Source: PWQG01 sp040882255
GTDB lineage: Bacteria > Pseudomonadota > Gammaproteobacteria > Pseudomonadales > Pseudohongiellaceae
Length of the DNA: 64,000 nt
Reading direction: 5' to 3'
Assembly (NCBI GenBank): GCA_040882255.1
Contig: JBBEBP010000016.1
Coordinates: 124,001 to 188,000 of the forward strand
Shown here: in pieces, positions 40,178-50,687 of the stretch
Numbering within the stretch: position 1 is the first letter of the stretch
Layout: each line of letters begins with the position of its first letter
The notes under the pieces: model-generated
Told to the model about the DNA's origin: nothing
Seen by the model: only the letters and a program-made list of their open reading frames with translations
Database searches by the model: none
Program-made: the position numbers and the translations under genes

Positions 40178-42829
40178 TCACCCGGCCAGTTTTTCCGTTA
40201 CGTAAGGCATGATGCCGCCACTGGTGTAGTAAGCCACTTCGTTGGCTGTATCGAGCCGGCAGAGCACCTTGCACTCTTCCGTGCTGCCATCACTGCGCGT
40301 CACCTTCATGGTCAGCGACATTGACGGGCTGACTTTCTCCAGGCCATGCAGACTGATCAGCTCCGTGCCATCCAGACCAAGCGTCTCGCGGCTGACCCCT
40401 TCCTCGAATTGCAGGGGCAAGACCCCCATGCCGGCCAGATTGGAACGGTGGATGCGCTCGAAACTCTCCGCGATCACGGCCCGCACACCCAACAGTCTGG
40501 TTCCCTTGGCAGCCCAGTCCCGGCTGGAGCCGGTACCGTATTCCTTGCCGGCCACGACCACCAGCGGCATGCCGCGTTGCTGATACTCCATGGCCGCTTC
40601 GTAAATGCTGGTCTCCTTGTCCTCGGGAAGAAGACGGGTGAAGCCGCCCTCCACATCATCGAGCATCAGGTTGCGGATGCGCACATTTGCAAAGGTGCCA
40701 CGCATCATCACTTCATGGTTACCGCGCCGCGAACCGTAGGAATTGAAATCGGCCGGCTTGATGCCGTTCTCCTGCAGATACCGGCCTGCCGGGCTGTCCG
40801 GCGCAATCGAGCCAGCCGGAGAGATATGGTCGGTGGTGACCGAGTCGCCCAGTACAGCCAGTATCCGGGCATCCTCGATGTCACCCGGCACATAGTTCAG
40901 TTCCGGCGAGAAGAAAGGCGGGTTCTGGATATACGTCGAGCTGCTGTCCCAGCTGTAGGTAGCCTCCTTGTTCACTGGCATGTCATTCCATTCCTGGTTA
41001 CCGGTAAATACGTCGGCATAGTTACGGCGGAACATTTCCTGACTGACCAGCTCCATCGCCTTCTTGACTTCCTCGGTGGAGGGCCAGAGATCGCGCAGGT
41101 AGACCGGATTGCCGTCAGCGTCATCGCCCAGCGCCTCGCTGCTGATATCGATGGCGGTGGTACCCGCCAGCGCGAACGCCACCACCAGCGGCGGTGAAGC
41201 CAGCCAATTGGCCTGAACGCGCGGGTGAATACGGCCCTCGAAGTTACGATTGCCCGACAGTACGGAGCTGACCAGCAGGTCGCCTTCGCCCACCGCCTCG
41301 TCGATGGCCTCCGGCAGTGGTCCCGAATTGCCAATGCAAGTGGTGCAGCCATAGCCCACCAGGTGGAAACCCAGAGCGTCCAGAGGCTCCTGCAGGCCCG
41401 CGCTCTCCAGGTAGTCCGTCACCACCTTGGAGCCCGGAGCCAGGGATGTCTTGACCCAGGGCTTGCGCTGCATGCCCTTCTCCACCGCCCTCTGGGCCAG
41501 CAGCCCGGCCGCCATCATCACAGCCGGATTGGATGTGTTGGTGCAGGACGTGATGGCGGCGATGACCACGTCACCATCGGTCAATGTGTAGTCCTCGCCC
41601 TTGACCGGCACATCCCGATGGTCGCGACCCAGCAACAGATCGTGGATGGTTTGCGGCAGCTTCGGCAGCGCCACACGGTCCTGGGGACGTTTCGGTCCGG
41701 CCACACTGGGTTCGACATCCGCCAGATCCAGATGCACAGTGCTGCTGAACACCATGCCATCGTCATCGTCGCGCCACAGCCCCTGAGCCCGGGCATACTT
41801 CTCCACCAGCTCGATGGTGGCGGCATCCCGTCCGGTCAGCTCCAGATAGCGCAGCGTTTCCTCATCCACCGCAAAGAAACTGCACGTGGCGCCATATTCG
41901 GGTGACATGTTGGCGATCGTGGCACGGTCAGCCAGCGTCATGTGGCCCAGTCCCTCGCCATGGAACTCGACGAACTTGCCGACCACCCCGTGTTTTCTAA
42001 GCATCTCCGCAACGGTGAGCACCAGGTCGGTGGCCGTGACACCTTCGCGCAATGCCCCGGTCAATTTGACGCCGACCACCTCGGGAATACGCATGGCAAG
42101 AGGTTGTCCCAGCATGGCCGCTTCCGCCTCGATGCCACCCACGCCCCAGCCCAGCACAGCCAGGCCGTTGACCATGGTGGTATGACTGTCCGTTCCAACA
42201 AGGGTATCCGGATAGGCATACAGCTTGCCGTTCTTCTCGGAAGACCACACGGTTTTGGCGAGGTATTCCAGATTGACCTGGTGGCAGATCCCCGTGCCAG
42301 GTGGCACAACGCGGAAATTGTCGAACGCCTCCTGCCCCCAGCGCAGAAACTCATACCGCTCGCGGTTACGGTCCATCTCGATGGCGACATTGTCCTTGTA
42401 GGCGGAACCGCTGGCGAAGCGATCCACCATGACCGAGTGGTCAATGACCAGGTCCACGGGATTGACCGGGTTGATCATTGCCGGATCCTTCTTGCGCGCC
42501 GCCACGGCATCGCGCATCGCTGCCAGATCCACAACGGCCGGCACTCCGGTGAAGTCCTGCATCAGCACACGGGCCGGCAGAAACGCCACCTCATGCTCGG
42601 ACTGCTGTTCATCCACCCAGTCCAGCAACTGCTGGACATCGTCCGGCGTCGAGAACCCCTTGTCCATGTGCCGCAGCACGTTCTCCAGCAGGATCTTCAA
42701 CGTTACCGGAAGACGTCTCACCTGATGGTACCCCTGATCTTCCAGGGCCTGCAGGCTGAAGTAGTGGTACGTCTCCCCACCCGCCGTCAACGTTTTCAGG
42801 GTATCCGTATTGAACGTTTCAGCTGTCAT
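40178..42829 (-). CDS. acnA: Aconitate hydratase A
   Basis: 883 residues, isomerising citrate to isocitrate with a [4Fe-4S] cluster. Cluster cysteines are in TSCTNTSNPAVMM and GYGCTTCIGNSGPLP; the substrate region has VGTDSHTTMVNGLAVLGWGVGG (near residues 205-226), and the C-terminal swivelling domain has YGSRRGNHEVMMRG and KEYGTGSSRDWAAKG. ATG at 42829 has GGAG 8 bases upstream; the frame's extension to 43153 overlaps tamA and is not real. AcnA of this type doubles as an iron-responsive RNA binder in E. coli. Confidence 0.97.
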   Translation of the reverse strand: MTAETFNTDTLKTLTAGGETYHYFSLQALEDQGYHQVRRLPVTLKILLENVLRHMDKGFSTPDDVQQLLDWVDEQQSEHEVAFLPARVLMQDFTGVPAVVDLAAMRDAVAARKKDPAMINPVNPVDLVIDHSVMVDRFASGSAYKDNVAIEMDRNRERYEFLRWGQEAFDNFRVVPPGTGICHQVNLEYLAKTVWSSEKNGKLYAYPDTLVGTDSHTTMVNGLAVLGWGVGGIEAEAAMLGQPLAMRIPEVVGVKLTGALREGVTATDLVLTVAEMLRKHGVVGKFVEFHGEGLGHMTLADRATIANMSPEYGATCSFFAVDEETLRYLELTGRDAATIELVEKYARAQGLWRDDDDGMVFSSTVHLDLADVEPSVAGPKRPQDRVALPKLPQTIHDLLLGRDHRDVPVKGEDYTLTDGDVVIAAITSCTNTSNPAVMMAAGLLAQRAVEKGMQRKPWVKTSLAPGSKVVTDYLESAGLQEPLDALGFHLVGYGCTTCIGNSGPLPEAIDEAVGEGDLLVSSVLSGNRNFEGRIHPRVQANWLASPPLVVAFALAGTTAIDISSEALGDDADGNPVYLRDLWPSTEEVKKAMELVSQEMFRRNYADVFTGNQEWNDMPVNKEATYSWDSSSTYIQNPPFFSPELNYVPGDIEDARILAVLGDSVTTDHISPAGSIAPDSPAGRYLQENGIKPADFNSYGSRRGNHEVMMRGTFANVRIRNLMLDDVEGGFTRLLPEDKETSIYEAAMEYQQRGMPLVVVAGKEYGTGSSRDWAAKGTRLLGVRAVIAESFERIHRSNLAGMGVLPLQFEEGVSRETLGLDGTELISLHGLEKVSPSMSLTMKVTRSDGSTEECKVLCRLDTANEVAYYTSGGIMPYVTEKLAG

Positions 42830-42989
42830 CAGTAGCACTCCATAACCGGTATGATTGCTTCGAGTATAACGCAGTGATCGCGGCAACGTAAGCGGACCAC
42901 GAGGCTGTTGTTGATGGCAGGAAAGCATGACAGAATCCCCGGTTCCCGGGACTGATCCGTCAGTACCCATGATGACGTAAGCATTGACC

Positions 42990-44756
42990 ATGAATTGTGT
43001 ATCACCCGCGCCACCACCCGGTCGAACCACCCGGTCTATCCGGCGGCGCCTGGCGACTGTTGCCCTGCTGCTGGCCGGATGGCCCCTGTTGGCCACGGCG
43101 CAGTCCCCGACCATCCGTATCGAGGGTGCGGACCAGGCACTTACCAGCAACATCCGGGCTCATCTGCGCATCGACAGTGAACGCTGCGACGTCTCGCTGC
43201 GACGTCTCGACCGCCTGCTTCCGCAGGTGCGCCGCAACGTGGAGCGCGCCGCCCAGGCACTGGGCTACTACCACCTGGAGCAGTCACTGCAATTCAGCAC
43301 CGGAGAGGAATGCTGGGAGCTGGTAGTCGACGTGACACCGGGAGAGCCCGTTATTGTGGATACGGTCGAGATCCTCATTCCGGAGGAACTGCGCCCACTG
43401 TTCCGGGACGCCAGGCAGAACACGAGCATCCGGCCGGGCAGCACGCTGAACCACGGGGCCTACGAGCGGCTCAAGACCAACCTGACCACGGCGGCGATCG
43501 AGAACGGTTTCTTCGACGCACGCTTCAATCGTTCGCAGCTGAACATCGACGCCACGGCGAATACCGCTGAGATCATCCTGGACTTCGAACCCGGCGAGCG
43601 TTACCGCTTCGGCGAAGTAGAGATCGGCGAAACAGAAGCCCTGTCAGAGGAGTTCATCGGACGATTCGTCCCATTCGAGCAGGACGAACCCTACTCTGCT
43701 GCACAGCTGGCGACGCTGCGCGAAAACCTCAACGGCAGCCAGTACTTCCAGCAGGTCACCGTCGCACCGCAGCTGTCCCGCGCCAGCAATCGACGCGTCC
43801 CCGTGGCCATTGCCATGACGCCGCGCGTGCGCCGCTCCTACACGGCCGGGGCCGGAATCAGCACCGATGCCGGTCCCCGCCTGCGCCTCGCCTACGAGGA
43901 CCGTTACATCAACCGCCAGGGCCATCGGCTCAACGCCGATCTGACCCTTTCCACGCAGCGCCAGGAGCCCAGCGTCAGCTACATCATACCGCTGGAGAAC
44001 CCGGCCAGGGACAGCCTCCGCCTGTCGGGTGGCTTCCAGCGCGAGGAGGCCGACAGCTATTCGGCGAACGCCTACCGGGTGGGGATCAGTCACCGGCACA
44101 CATACGACAACAACTGGTCCCAGACAGTATTCACCAATTTTCAGCACGAACGCGCCGTCGTGGCCGGCAGTCAGGAGCAGACCAACACTACGGTATCGGG
44201 CGTCAACTGGAGCCGCACACGCGCGGATGATCCCATCTATCCACAACGTGGATGGCGACTGTTCGGACAGATCAGTGGCGCCAACAAAGCATTGCTGTCG
44301 GACACCACTTTCCTGCAGCTGCATACCAGTGCGAAGTATATCCGCCCCCTGGGCAGCGGCCGGCTCCTGCTGCGCGGCGAAGTGGCATCCACGGTGGTCG
44401 ATGAAACAGCCCAACTGCCCGTATCCGAACGCTTTTTCACTGGTGGTGATCAGAGCGTGCGCGGTCATGCCTGGAACAGCCTGGGAGCCAGGGACGACGA
44501 AGGCAACGTGGTGGGCGGCAAGAACCTGCTGGTCACCAGTGTGGAATTCGACTTTCCGGTATGGGAAAACTGGAACGCAGCCGTCTTCTATGATGCCGGC
44601 AACTCTTTCAACGACTTCGGCACGATGACCCTGCGTGATTCGGCGGGCGTGGGAATACGCTGGTTGTCGCCCATTGGCTCCATCCGCGCGGATATCGCCC
44701 GAACACTGGATGATGGCAGTTTCCGCTTCCACCTGACCATGGGGCCGGACCTGTGA
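42990..44756 (+). CDS. tamA: Outer-membrane translocation and assembly module TamA
   Basis: 588 residues of the Omp85 superfamily. A signal peptide ends near LLATAQS; three POTRA-like domains follow (about residues 40-260, e.g. RYRFGEVEIGETEALSEEFI), then a C-terminal 16-strand barrel with the GGDQSVRGHAWNSLG lid-lock motif and the closing FRFHLTMGPDL. ATG at 42990 is chosen; TTG at 42984 is a weaker alternative. The stop overlaps tamB (GTGA). The TAM pair assembles outer-membrane proteins and moves lipids between membranes. Confidence 0.95.
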   Translation: MNCVSPAPPPGRTTRSIRRRLATVALLLAGWPLLATAQSPTIRIEGADQALTSNIRAHLRIDSERCDVSLRRLDRLLPQVRRNVERAAQALGYYHLEQSLQFSTGEECWELVVDVTPGEPVIVDTVEILIPEELRPLFRDARQNTSIRPGSTLNHGAYERLKTNLTTAAIENGFFDARFNRSQLNIDATANTAEIILDFEPGERYRFGEVEIGETEALSEEFIGRFVPFEQDEPYSAAQLATLRENLNGSQYFQQVTVAPQLSRASNRRVPVAIAMTPRVRRSYTAGAGISTDAGPRLRLAYEDRYINRQGHRLNADLTLSTQRQEPSVSYIIPLENPARDSLRLSGGFQREEADSYSANAYRVGISHRHTYDNNWSQTVFTNFQHERAVVAGSQEQTNTTVSGVNWSRTRADDPIYPQRGWRLFGQISGANKALLSDTTFLQLHTSAKYIRPLGSGRLLLRGEVASTVVDETAQLPVSERFFTGGDQSVRGHAWNSLGARDDEGNVVGGKNLLVTSVEFDFPVWENWNAAVFYDAGNSFNDFGTMTLRDSAGVGIRWLSPIGSIRADIARTLDDGSFRFHLTMGPDL

Positions 44757-47700
44757 GCGAGACGAACCCGACACCGGCTGCCACCGCCTCCACGGGATGG
44801 AAAATCGCCCGGCGTGCACTGCAGGGCATTGGATTCATCGTGCTCTTTCTGTTGATCGTGCTATCCGTAGCCGCCGTCCTGCTCAGCACACAGGGCGGCT
44901 CCCGGTGGGTTATCGGGCAGGCACTGCAGCGTGTCAACAGCGACACCCTGGAGATCCGCCACGACACCATCCAGGGCAGCCTGCTCGGCGGACTGACCCT
45001 GCGGGACCTGGAAGTGCGGCTGGCGGACAACCAGGTCACGGTCGGGAGCCTGGAACTGGTATGGCAACCAGCCTCGTTGCTGGGCGGTACACTGATCATC
45101 GACCGCCTCCATGCGTCGGCTGTGTCCGTGGACTGGCATACCGCGCCAGGTGATGCGGATGTGCCGCCCGGCCCGCCGCCGGGTGACATGCTGGACGCAC
45201 TGCTGCCGCTGCCGGTCGACCTGCGCTTGACGCGGGTGGGTGCCGATAACATGGAACTGGTACTGGACGGCACCACCCTGCCGCTGCGTTCCTTCAGTGT
45301 GGGCATTTCGCTGACCGATCGACAGCTCGACGTGACCGACCTGCTCATGCAGGCCCCGCCAGCCACACTGTCCGGCGGGCTGGGACTGGGGCTGGCCGAC
45401 GACTACAACCTGGATGCATCACTGGCGTGGGAGTACCGGGAAGGGGACGGCGCACTGCCTCCCCTGTCGGGGCAACTCGACGCCCGGGGCGACCTCAACA
45501 CTCTGCAAATCGAACACCGGCTGCGGGCACCGGCCACGGTGACCACAGAGGGCTCCATCACAGTAGGGCTTGCCGACAGCCTCAATGGCGTGGAGATGCC
45601 CCAAACCCTGTCACTGGACCTGCAACACACGGCTGAATCACTGATCCCCGGCGAGATCGGTCTGTCAGTCGCCGCACTGGCCGGATGGCAGATCGATGCC
45701 CTGAACATGACCACCCGCGGCGTACTGGACGATCTGACCGTGAACGGGGACATGCAAATCCGGGCTCTGCGTCCGGATGGTAATGGAAACCCCACCCCTT
45801 TCGCTCTGTCGGCCCGCTGGGACAGCACGCTGCAAGACAGCACTCTGCACCTTGATCAACTCCGGGTGGAAACCCGGGGCAACAGGCTGGACCTCGGCGG
45901 CCGGGTGGACTGGAGCGGCCCCCTCGCAGGGAACGCCGAGCTGCAGCTCGATGCGCCCGACCCCGACGCCGTCTATCCATTGCCCGCCGGACTGGAACTG
46001 AACGCACTGCGGACACAGGCCGCCGTGCAGTTCACGATGTCCGAATCCGGTCTTTCCGGCGAAGTGGTATTGGAAGAACTGTCGGCGGAACTCAATGGCC
46101 AGCCCCTGACCGGCGGCGGCCGGATTGCCCTGCAGGATGACTTGCTGCACGTGGACGAGCTGCTGATCCGCTCCGGAGAGAACATTCTGCAGGCCAGCGG
46201 CAGAATCGGCGAGACACTGGACGCCTCATTGAGTATCGATATCCCCTCAGTCGCCGCACTGTATCCCCCGGCAAATGGCTCCGCCGCCGCAGAACTGACG
46301 CTGTCGGGCAGCCTGGAACAACTCTCCGGCAGCACCCGGGCACAGATCTCCGGCCTGACCCTGGACGGCCTGTCACTCGAGACTCTGCAGCTGGACGGCC
46401 GCATCGATGGCGAGCGGGTCGACGCGGATATCTCCATGGAAGGGCTGTCCGGCGGCGGTCAGCAATTCCGGCGGATCACGGCCGGCATTGCAGGTACGCT
46501 GGCGGATCACACCGCATCCCTTCAGGCTGAAGGTACTCCCGGAAACCTGGAGATTGACGTGGCTGGCGGCCTGCAGAACGGACGCTGGCAAGGACGGATC
46601 GAGGACAGTGTGGTGACGTCCGATCTGGGCCGCTGGCAACAGGAGAATCCGGCGGACGTGGTGGCTGCGGCGGAAAGCAGCCGCCTGTCCCGGGTCTGCT
46701 GGCTGCAGGAGACAGCGCAACTGTGCACCCGCCTTGATCTTTCCGGAGGCGAACTGGACGGCATGGTCGAGTTGCAGGGTTATCCGCTGGGCGTACTCAA
46801 TCATGACGGGGCGGAGCAGATTCTGCGCAACTTTCATGATGGCCAACTGCCAGCCGGCCATAGGGCACCTCCGGATGGCATCTCCATCCCGTTCACCCTT
46901 CCACAATCCCTGGCACTGGCCGGAACACTACAGGCAACCGCCACGGTCAGCGGCCCATTATCCGACCTGCAGGCCCTGCAACTGGAGGCCGGGGCGGAAT
47001 TCAACGAGTTGGCACTCTATCTACAGAGTTCGGAGGCGCCTCTTCCTGTTGACGGCGAACCCGACTCGACGGACGAAGACAGTGCCACCGTGGAACAGAT
47101 TCTCTGGGAACAGGCCACCGCCTCTCTGTCGCTGGTCGATGGCGACTGGCGAGCTCAGTCCGGCATGGTGATCTATCAGAACGAGCTGGCAGGCAGCGGT
47201 GTGAGCATGCGGGGCAACGCCGACGCCAGCGTGGTGCTTTCCAGGGACGGCACTCTGGAAGGCAGTATGGACATGAGTTTTGACGACATCGCCTGGGTGG
47301 AAGCGGTGGCTCCGCAACTACGCAACCCCGCCGGTCGCCTGCAGGGCACGGTGCGGGTCGGCGGAACAATGGCGACGCCTACCCTGGGCGTTGAACTGTC
47401 GCTGCGGGAAGCCATGACCGAGGTGCCGGCACTGGGGCTGCTGCTGGAAGACATCAATGTGCGCCTGGAGAACCCGCAGGACGAGCGTTTCACGTTGACC
47501 GGCCAGCTGCGCTCCGGCGACGGAACACTGCGGCTCGACAGCGAGATACGGCAGCCACTGCGCGACAGCCGATCCCTGACACTGACCCTGCAGGGCGAGA
47601 ATGTCGAGCTTGCCAACCTGCCGGAGCTGCAGGCCAGCCTCTCTCCCGATCTCACCCTGTCAGGCGATCCGGACGGTCTGGAGCTGAACGGCGAAGTGCG

Positions 47701-48544
47701 TGTGCCCGTACTGGACATCACCGTCAACGAGTTGCCGGAATCCGCCGTCAATGTCTCTGCGGACACGATCATCACCAACAGTACGCCCGGCGTACGGAAT
47801 GCCGCACTGGCCGAGCGGGGCATGCTCCAGAACACACCCATTCAGGGCGAGATCCGCGTCTCGCTGGGGGACCGGGTGCGCTTCAGGGGCTTCGGTCTGG
47901 ATACCGGCCTGACCGGGACCCTGGATATCACGCAACGCCCGAACGCGACCCCGCTGGCCTACGGGGAACTGGAAGTGGTCAACGGACGTTTCGAAACCTA
48001 CGGTCAGACGCTACAGATCGAACAGGGCAAACTGCAGTTCCTGGGCAGCTACAACAATCCGGCCATGGACATTCGCGCAGTGCGGCAGGTTGGCAATACC
48101 CGCGTGGGCGTCCAGATGAGCGGCACCTTGCTGAACATCCGCAGCCAACTGTTCTCCACCCCGGCATTGCCTGACGCCGATGTGCTCGCCATGCTGATCA
48201 CGGGCCGCCCACTTGCCGAGGCCGGAGAGCAGGAACAACCCTCCCTGGTCGGCGCAGTCGCCCGGCTGGGCATCAACCAGGGACAGGGTTTAACAGATCA
48301 GATCCGCAGTCAGCTTGGACTCGACACGCTGGCACTGGATGCCGGCAGAGGCGGAGACCTGCAGGACAGCAGCCTGACGATGGGCAAGTACCTGACCCCG
48401 AGGATATTCGTGCGCTACGCAGTCGGCCTGTTCGATACCGAAAATACACTGGCCATCGATTACACCCTTACCGAAAGACTCAAGCTGGAAGCCCAGTCGG
48501 GAGAGACGCAGAGTCTGGACCTGATCTATCAGATGGAACAGTGA
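44753..48544 (+). CDS. tamB: Inner-membrane anchored translocation and assembly module TamB
   Basis: 1263 residues. One N-terminal helix (GIGFIVLFLLIVLSVAAVLLS) anchors a long AsmA-like beta-groove through the periplasm; the C-terminal DUF490 domain includes YGELEVVNGRFETYGQTLQI, PALPDADVLAMLITGRPL and the final YAVGLFDTENTLAIDYTLTERL. Start is GTG overlapping the tamA stop by 4 bases. Known role: bridging inner and outer membranes for lipid transport and barrel assembly with TamA. The long hydrophobic-groove body has little motif content, as usual. Confidence 0.96.
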   Translation: MSETNPTPAATASTGWKIARRALQGIGFIVLFLLIVLSVAAVLLSTQGGSRWVIGQALQRVNSDTLEIRHDTIQGSLLGGLTLRDLEVRLADNQVTVGSLELVWQPASLLGGTLIIDRLHASAVSVDWHTAPGDADVPPGPPPGDMLDALLPLPVDLRLTRVGADNMELVLDGTTLPLRSFSVGISLTDRQLDVTDLLMQAPPATLSGGLGLGLADDYNLDASLAWEYREGDGALPPLSGQLDARGDLNTLQIEHRLRAPATVTTEGSITVGLADSLNGVEMPQTLSLDLQHTAESLIPGEIGLSVAALAGWQIDALNMTTRGVLDDLTVNGDMQIRALRPDGNGNPTPFALSARWDSTLQDSTLHLDQLRVETRGNRLDLGGRVDWSGPLAGNAELQLDAPDPDAVYPLPAGLELNALRTQAAVQFTMSESGLSGEVVLEELSAELNGQPLTGGGRIALQDDLLHVDELLIRSGENILQASGRIGETLDASLSIDIPSVAALYPPANGSAAAELTLSGSLEQLSGSTRAQISGLTLDGLSLETLQLDGRIDGERVDADISMEGLSGGGQQFRRITAGIAGTLADHTASLQAEGTPGNLEIDVAGGLQNGRWQGRIEDSVVTSDLGRWQQENPADVVAAAESSRLSRVCWLQETAQLCTRLDLSGGELDGMVELQGYPLGVLNHDGAEQILRNFHDGQLPAGHRAPPDGISIPFTLPQSLALAGTLQATATVSGPLSDLQALQLEAGAEFNELALYLQSSEAPLPVDGEPDSTDEDSATVEQILWEQATASLSLVDGDWRAQSGMVIYQNELAGSGVSMRGNADASVVLSRDGTLEGSMDMSFDDIAWVEAVAPQLRNPAGRLQGTVRVGGTMATPTLGVELSLREAMTEVPALGLLLEDINVRLENPQDERFTLTGQLRSGDGTLRLDSEIRQPLRDSRSLTLTLQGENVELANLPELQASLSPDLTLSGDPDGLELNGEVRVPVLDITVNELPESAVNVSADTIITNSTPGVRNAALAERGMLQNTPIQGEIRVSLGDRVRFRGFGLDTGLTGTLDITQRPNATPLAYGELEVVNGRFETYGQTLQIEQGKLQFLGSYNNPAMDIRAVRQVGNTRVGVQMSGTLLNIRSQLFSTPALPDADVLAMLITGRPLAEAGEQEQPSLVGAVARLGINQGQGLTDQIRSQLGLDTLALDAGRGGDLQDSSLTMGKYLTPRIFVRYAVGLFDTENTLAIDYTLTERLKLEAQSGETQSLDLIYQMEQ

Positions 48545-48733
48545 CCGGAATCGCCCCCGGGGCCCCTTTCGGCTTGCTTGTGGAATACGGATTGCTTATT
48601 CTTCGCATATCCGATCCTTGGCTGTTTTCACACCGCAGAACATTCCGACCGGTGCAGTCTCGGTAGCAGGACGGCGCGGCTGGCCCGCGCTGACGTATTC
48701 GCAATAAAGACCGGAATCGAGGGAGAAAATAGA

Positions 48734-50662
48734 ATGATAACAACAAGAAAACTGATGTCGTCACTCATCGTGAGTGCCTGCATCATCAGCGCCAGCTCAA
48801 TGGCGTGGAGCCAGTCCGGTACCGATGTCTCCGAGGGGGACTGGCCGGATTACAATGGCAACATGGCGGCCCAGCGCTACTCACCACTGGACCAGATCAA
48901 CGCGCAGAACGTCGGTGCACTGGAGATCGCCTGGCGTTTTTCCACCGAGAAGTTCGGCCCCCGCCCGGAATTCAATGCCACTTTCACACCGCTTGAGGTA
49001 GACGGGGTGTTGTACACCACCCTGGGCGCCACGCGGAACGTGGCGGCACTGGATGCCACTACCGGACAGGTATTGTGGCTGTGGCGTCCGCAGGAGCCCG
49101 AAGAACGATACGATGCCGCGCCGCGCAAGGGCTCCGGTCGCGGGGTAGCCTACTGGAGCGATGGCGACGAGGCCCGCATCCTGACCATCACGCCCGGCTT
49201 CTTCCTGGTATCGCTGGACGCGGAAACCGGACTTCCCGACCCGGAATTCGGCAACAACGGCTGGATCGATATGCAGGAAGGCCTGCGTCTGGGCCCCGGT
49301 CGCGAGGACATCGACATCGGCTCCTCCATGCCCCCTTTCGTCATGAACGATACGGTAGTAGTGGGACCGGCCATGGCCGTATCCATGCGGCCGCCGTCCA
49401 TGGCCAACGTCAAGGGTGACGTGCGCGCTTTCGATGTGCACACGGGAGAGCATCGCTGGACCTTCCACACCATCCCTGAAGAAGACGAATTCGGTTACGA
49501 CACCTGGCTGGAAGGCAGCGCGGAATACACCGGCAATACCGGCGTATGGGCACCCATGTCCGGCGATCCGGAACTGGGCCTGGTCTATCTGCCCGTAGAG
49601 GCGCCGACCGGCGACCGCTTCGGTGGCGACCGGCCGGGTGACAACCTGTTCGGCAGCAGCCTGGTGGCCGTGGACATCGAAACCGGTGAGCGGCGCTGGC
49701 ACGACCAGATGATCCATCACGACATCTGGGACTGGGACAACCCCTCCGCACCCATCCTGGCGGACCTGCCCAATGGCAACAAGATCGTCATGCAGGTGAC
49801 CAAACAGTCCTTTGTCTATACCTATGACCGGGAAACCGGCGAGCCGATCTGGCCCATTGAGGAATTGCCGGTTCCGGCCGGGGATGTTCCCGGTGAATGG
49901 TACTCCGCGACCCAGCCGTTCCCCACCAAACCGGAAGGTTTCGACAGACAGGGCATCACCGAGGACGATCTGATCGACTACACGCCGGAACTGCGTGAAG
50001 CGGCTCTGGAAGCGATTCAGGACTTCCGCCTGGGCACCAACCTCTACTCTCCGCCCTCCCTCAAGGACGCAGCCGATGGCACGATGGGCACGCTGAGCCT
50101 GCCCTCCGCCACGGGCGGTGCCAACTGGGAAGGCGCGGCCATGGATCCGGAGACCGGTATGCTGTATGTACCCTCCAGAACCGTGGTGACTGCACTGTCC
50201 GTCGACAAGGACCAGAATTCCGACGTTGACTTCAGTATGGCGCTGGGCGTCCGTGTCCCCCGGATCGAGGGTCTGCCACTCGTCAAGCCCCCGTACGGGC
50301 GGGTCACGGCGATTGACATGAACAGTGGTGAGCATGTCTGGATGGAGGCCAACGCCGACACCCCGGACCGCATTGCCAACAACCCCGCGCTGGAGGGTGT
50401 CGACATTCCGCGCACCGGCGTCGAGACCCGTGCGGGACTGCTGCTGACCAAGACCCTGCTGTTCGTGGGTGAAGGCGCCGGCGGAGGCAACACGCTGTAT
50501 GCACACGACAAGCAGACCGGCGAGGTTGTAGCCCGCATCGAACTGCCCAACACCCAGACCGGCCAGCCGTTCACATACGAGCACGACGGCAAACAGTACA
50601 TCGCCATGGTCGTCAGTGGCGGCGGTGAACCCGCCGAGATTGTCGCCTACGCCCTTCCGTAA
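48734..50662 (+). CDS. PQQ-dependent dehydrogenase, secreted
   Basis: 642 residues. Signal peptide ends near SSMAWS. An eight-bladed quinoprotein propeller begins with DWPDYNGNMAAQRYSPLDQI, the usual quinoprotein opening, with repeated W-motifs such as ALDATTGQVLWLWRP and AVDIETGERRWHDQMIHHDI. There is no cytochrome c domain, so electrons must go to a separate acceptor. ATG at 48734 follows GGGAG by about 9 bases. Substrate class (sugar, alcohol, polyol) cannot be told. PQQ synthesis genes are not in the window. Two YceI genes follow directly. Confidence 0.9.
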   Translation: MITTRKLMSSLIVSACIISASSMAWSQSGTDVSEGDWPDYNGNMAAQRYSPLDQINAQNVGALEIAWRFSTEKFGPRPEFNATFTPLEVDGVLYTTLGATRNVAALDATTGQVLWLWRPQEPEERYDAAPRKGSGRGVAYWSDGDEARILTITPGFFLVSLDAETGLPDPEFGNNGWIDMQEGLRLGPGREDIDIGSSMPPFVMNDTVVVGPAMAVSMRPPSMANVKGDVRAFDVHTGEHRWTFHTIPEEDEFGYDTWLEGSAEYTGNTGVWAPMSGDPELGLVYLPVEAPTGDRFGGDRPGDNLFGSSLVAVDIETGERRWHDQMIHHDIWDWDNPSAPILADLPNGNKIVMQVTKQSFVYTYDRETGEPIWPIEELPVPAGDVPGEWYSATQPFPTKPEGFDRQGITEDDLIDYTPELREAALEAIQDFRLGTNLYSPPSLKDAADGTMGTLSLPSATGGANWEGAAMDPETGMLYVPSRTVVTALSVDKDQNSDVDFSMALGVRVPRIEGLPLVKPPYGRVTAIDMNSGEHVWMEANADTPDRIANNPALEGVDIPRTGVETRAGLLLTKTLLFVGEGAGGGNTLYAHDKQTGEVVARIELPNTQTGQPFTYEHDGKQYIAMVVSGGGEPAEIVAYALP

Positions 50663-50687
50663 TCTGAAACCAGGAGTAATGATTACC

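Noticed and set aside
40170..40274. Upstream extension of fumC
   Set aside because: The extension lies inside acnA and carries no conserved residues; the ATG at 40169 matches the family start.
42830..43153. Upstream extension of the acnA frame
   Set aside because: It overlaps the divergent promoter region and the start of tamA, and homology begins at the ATG at 42829.
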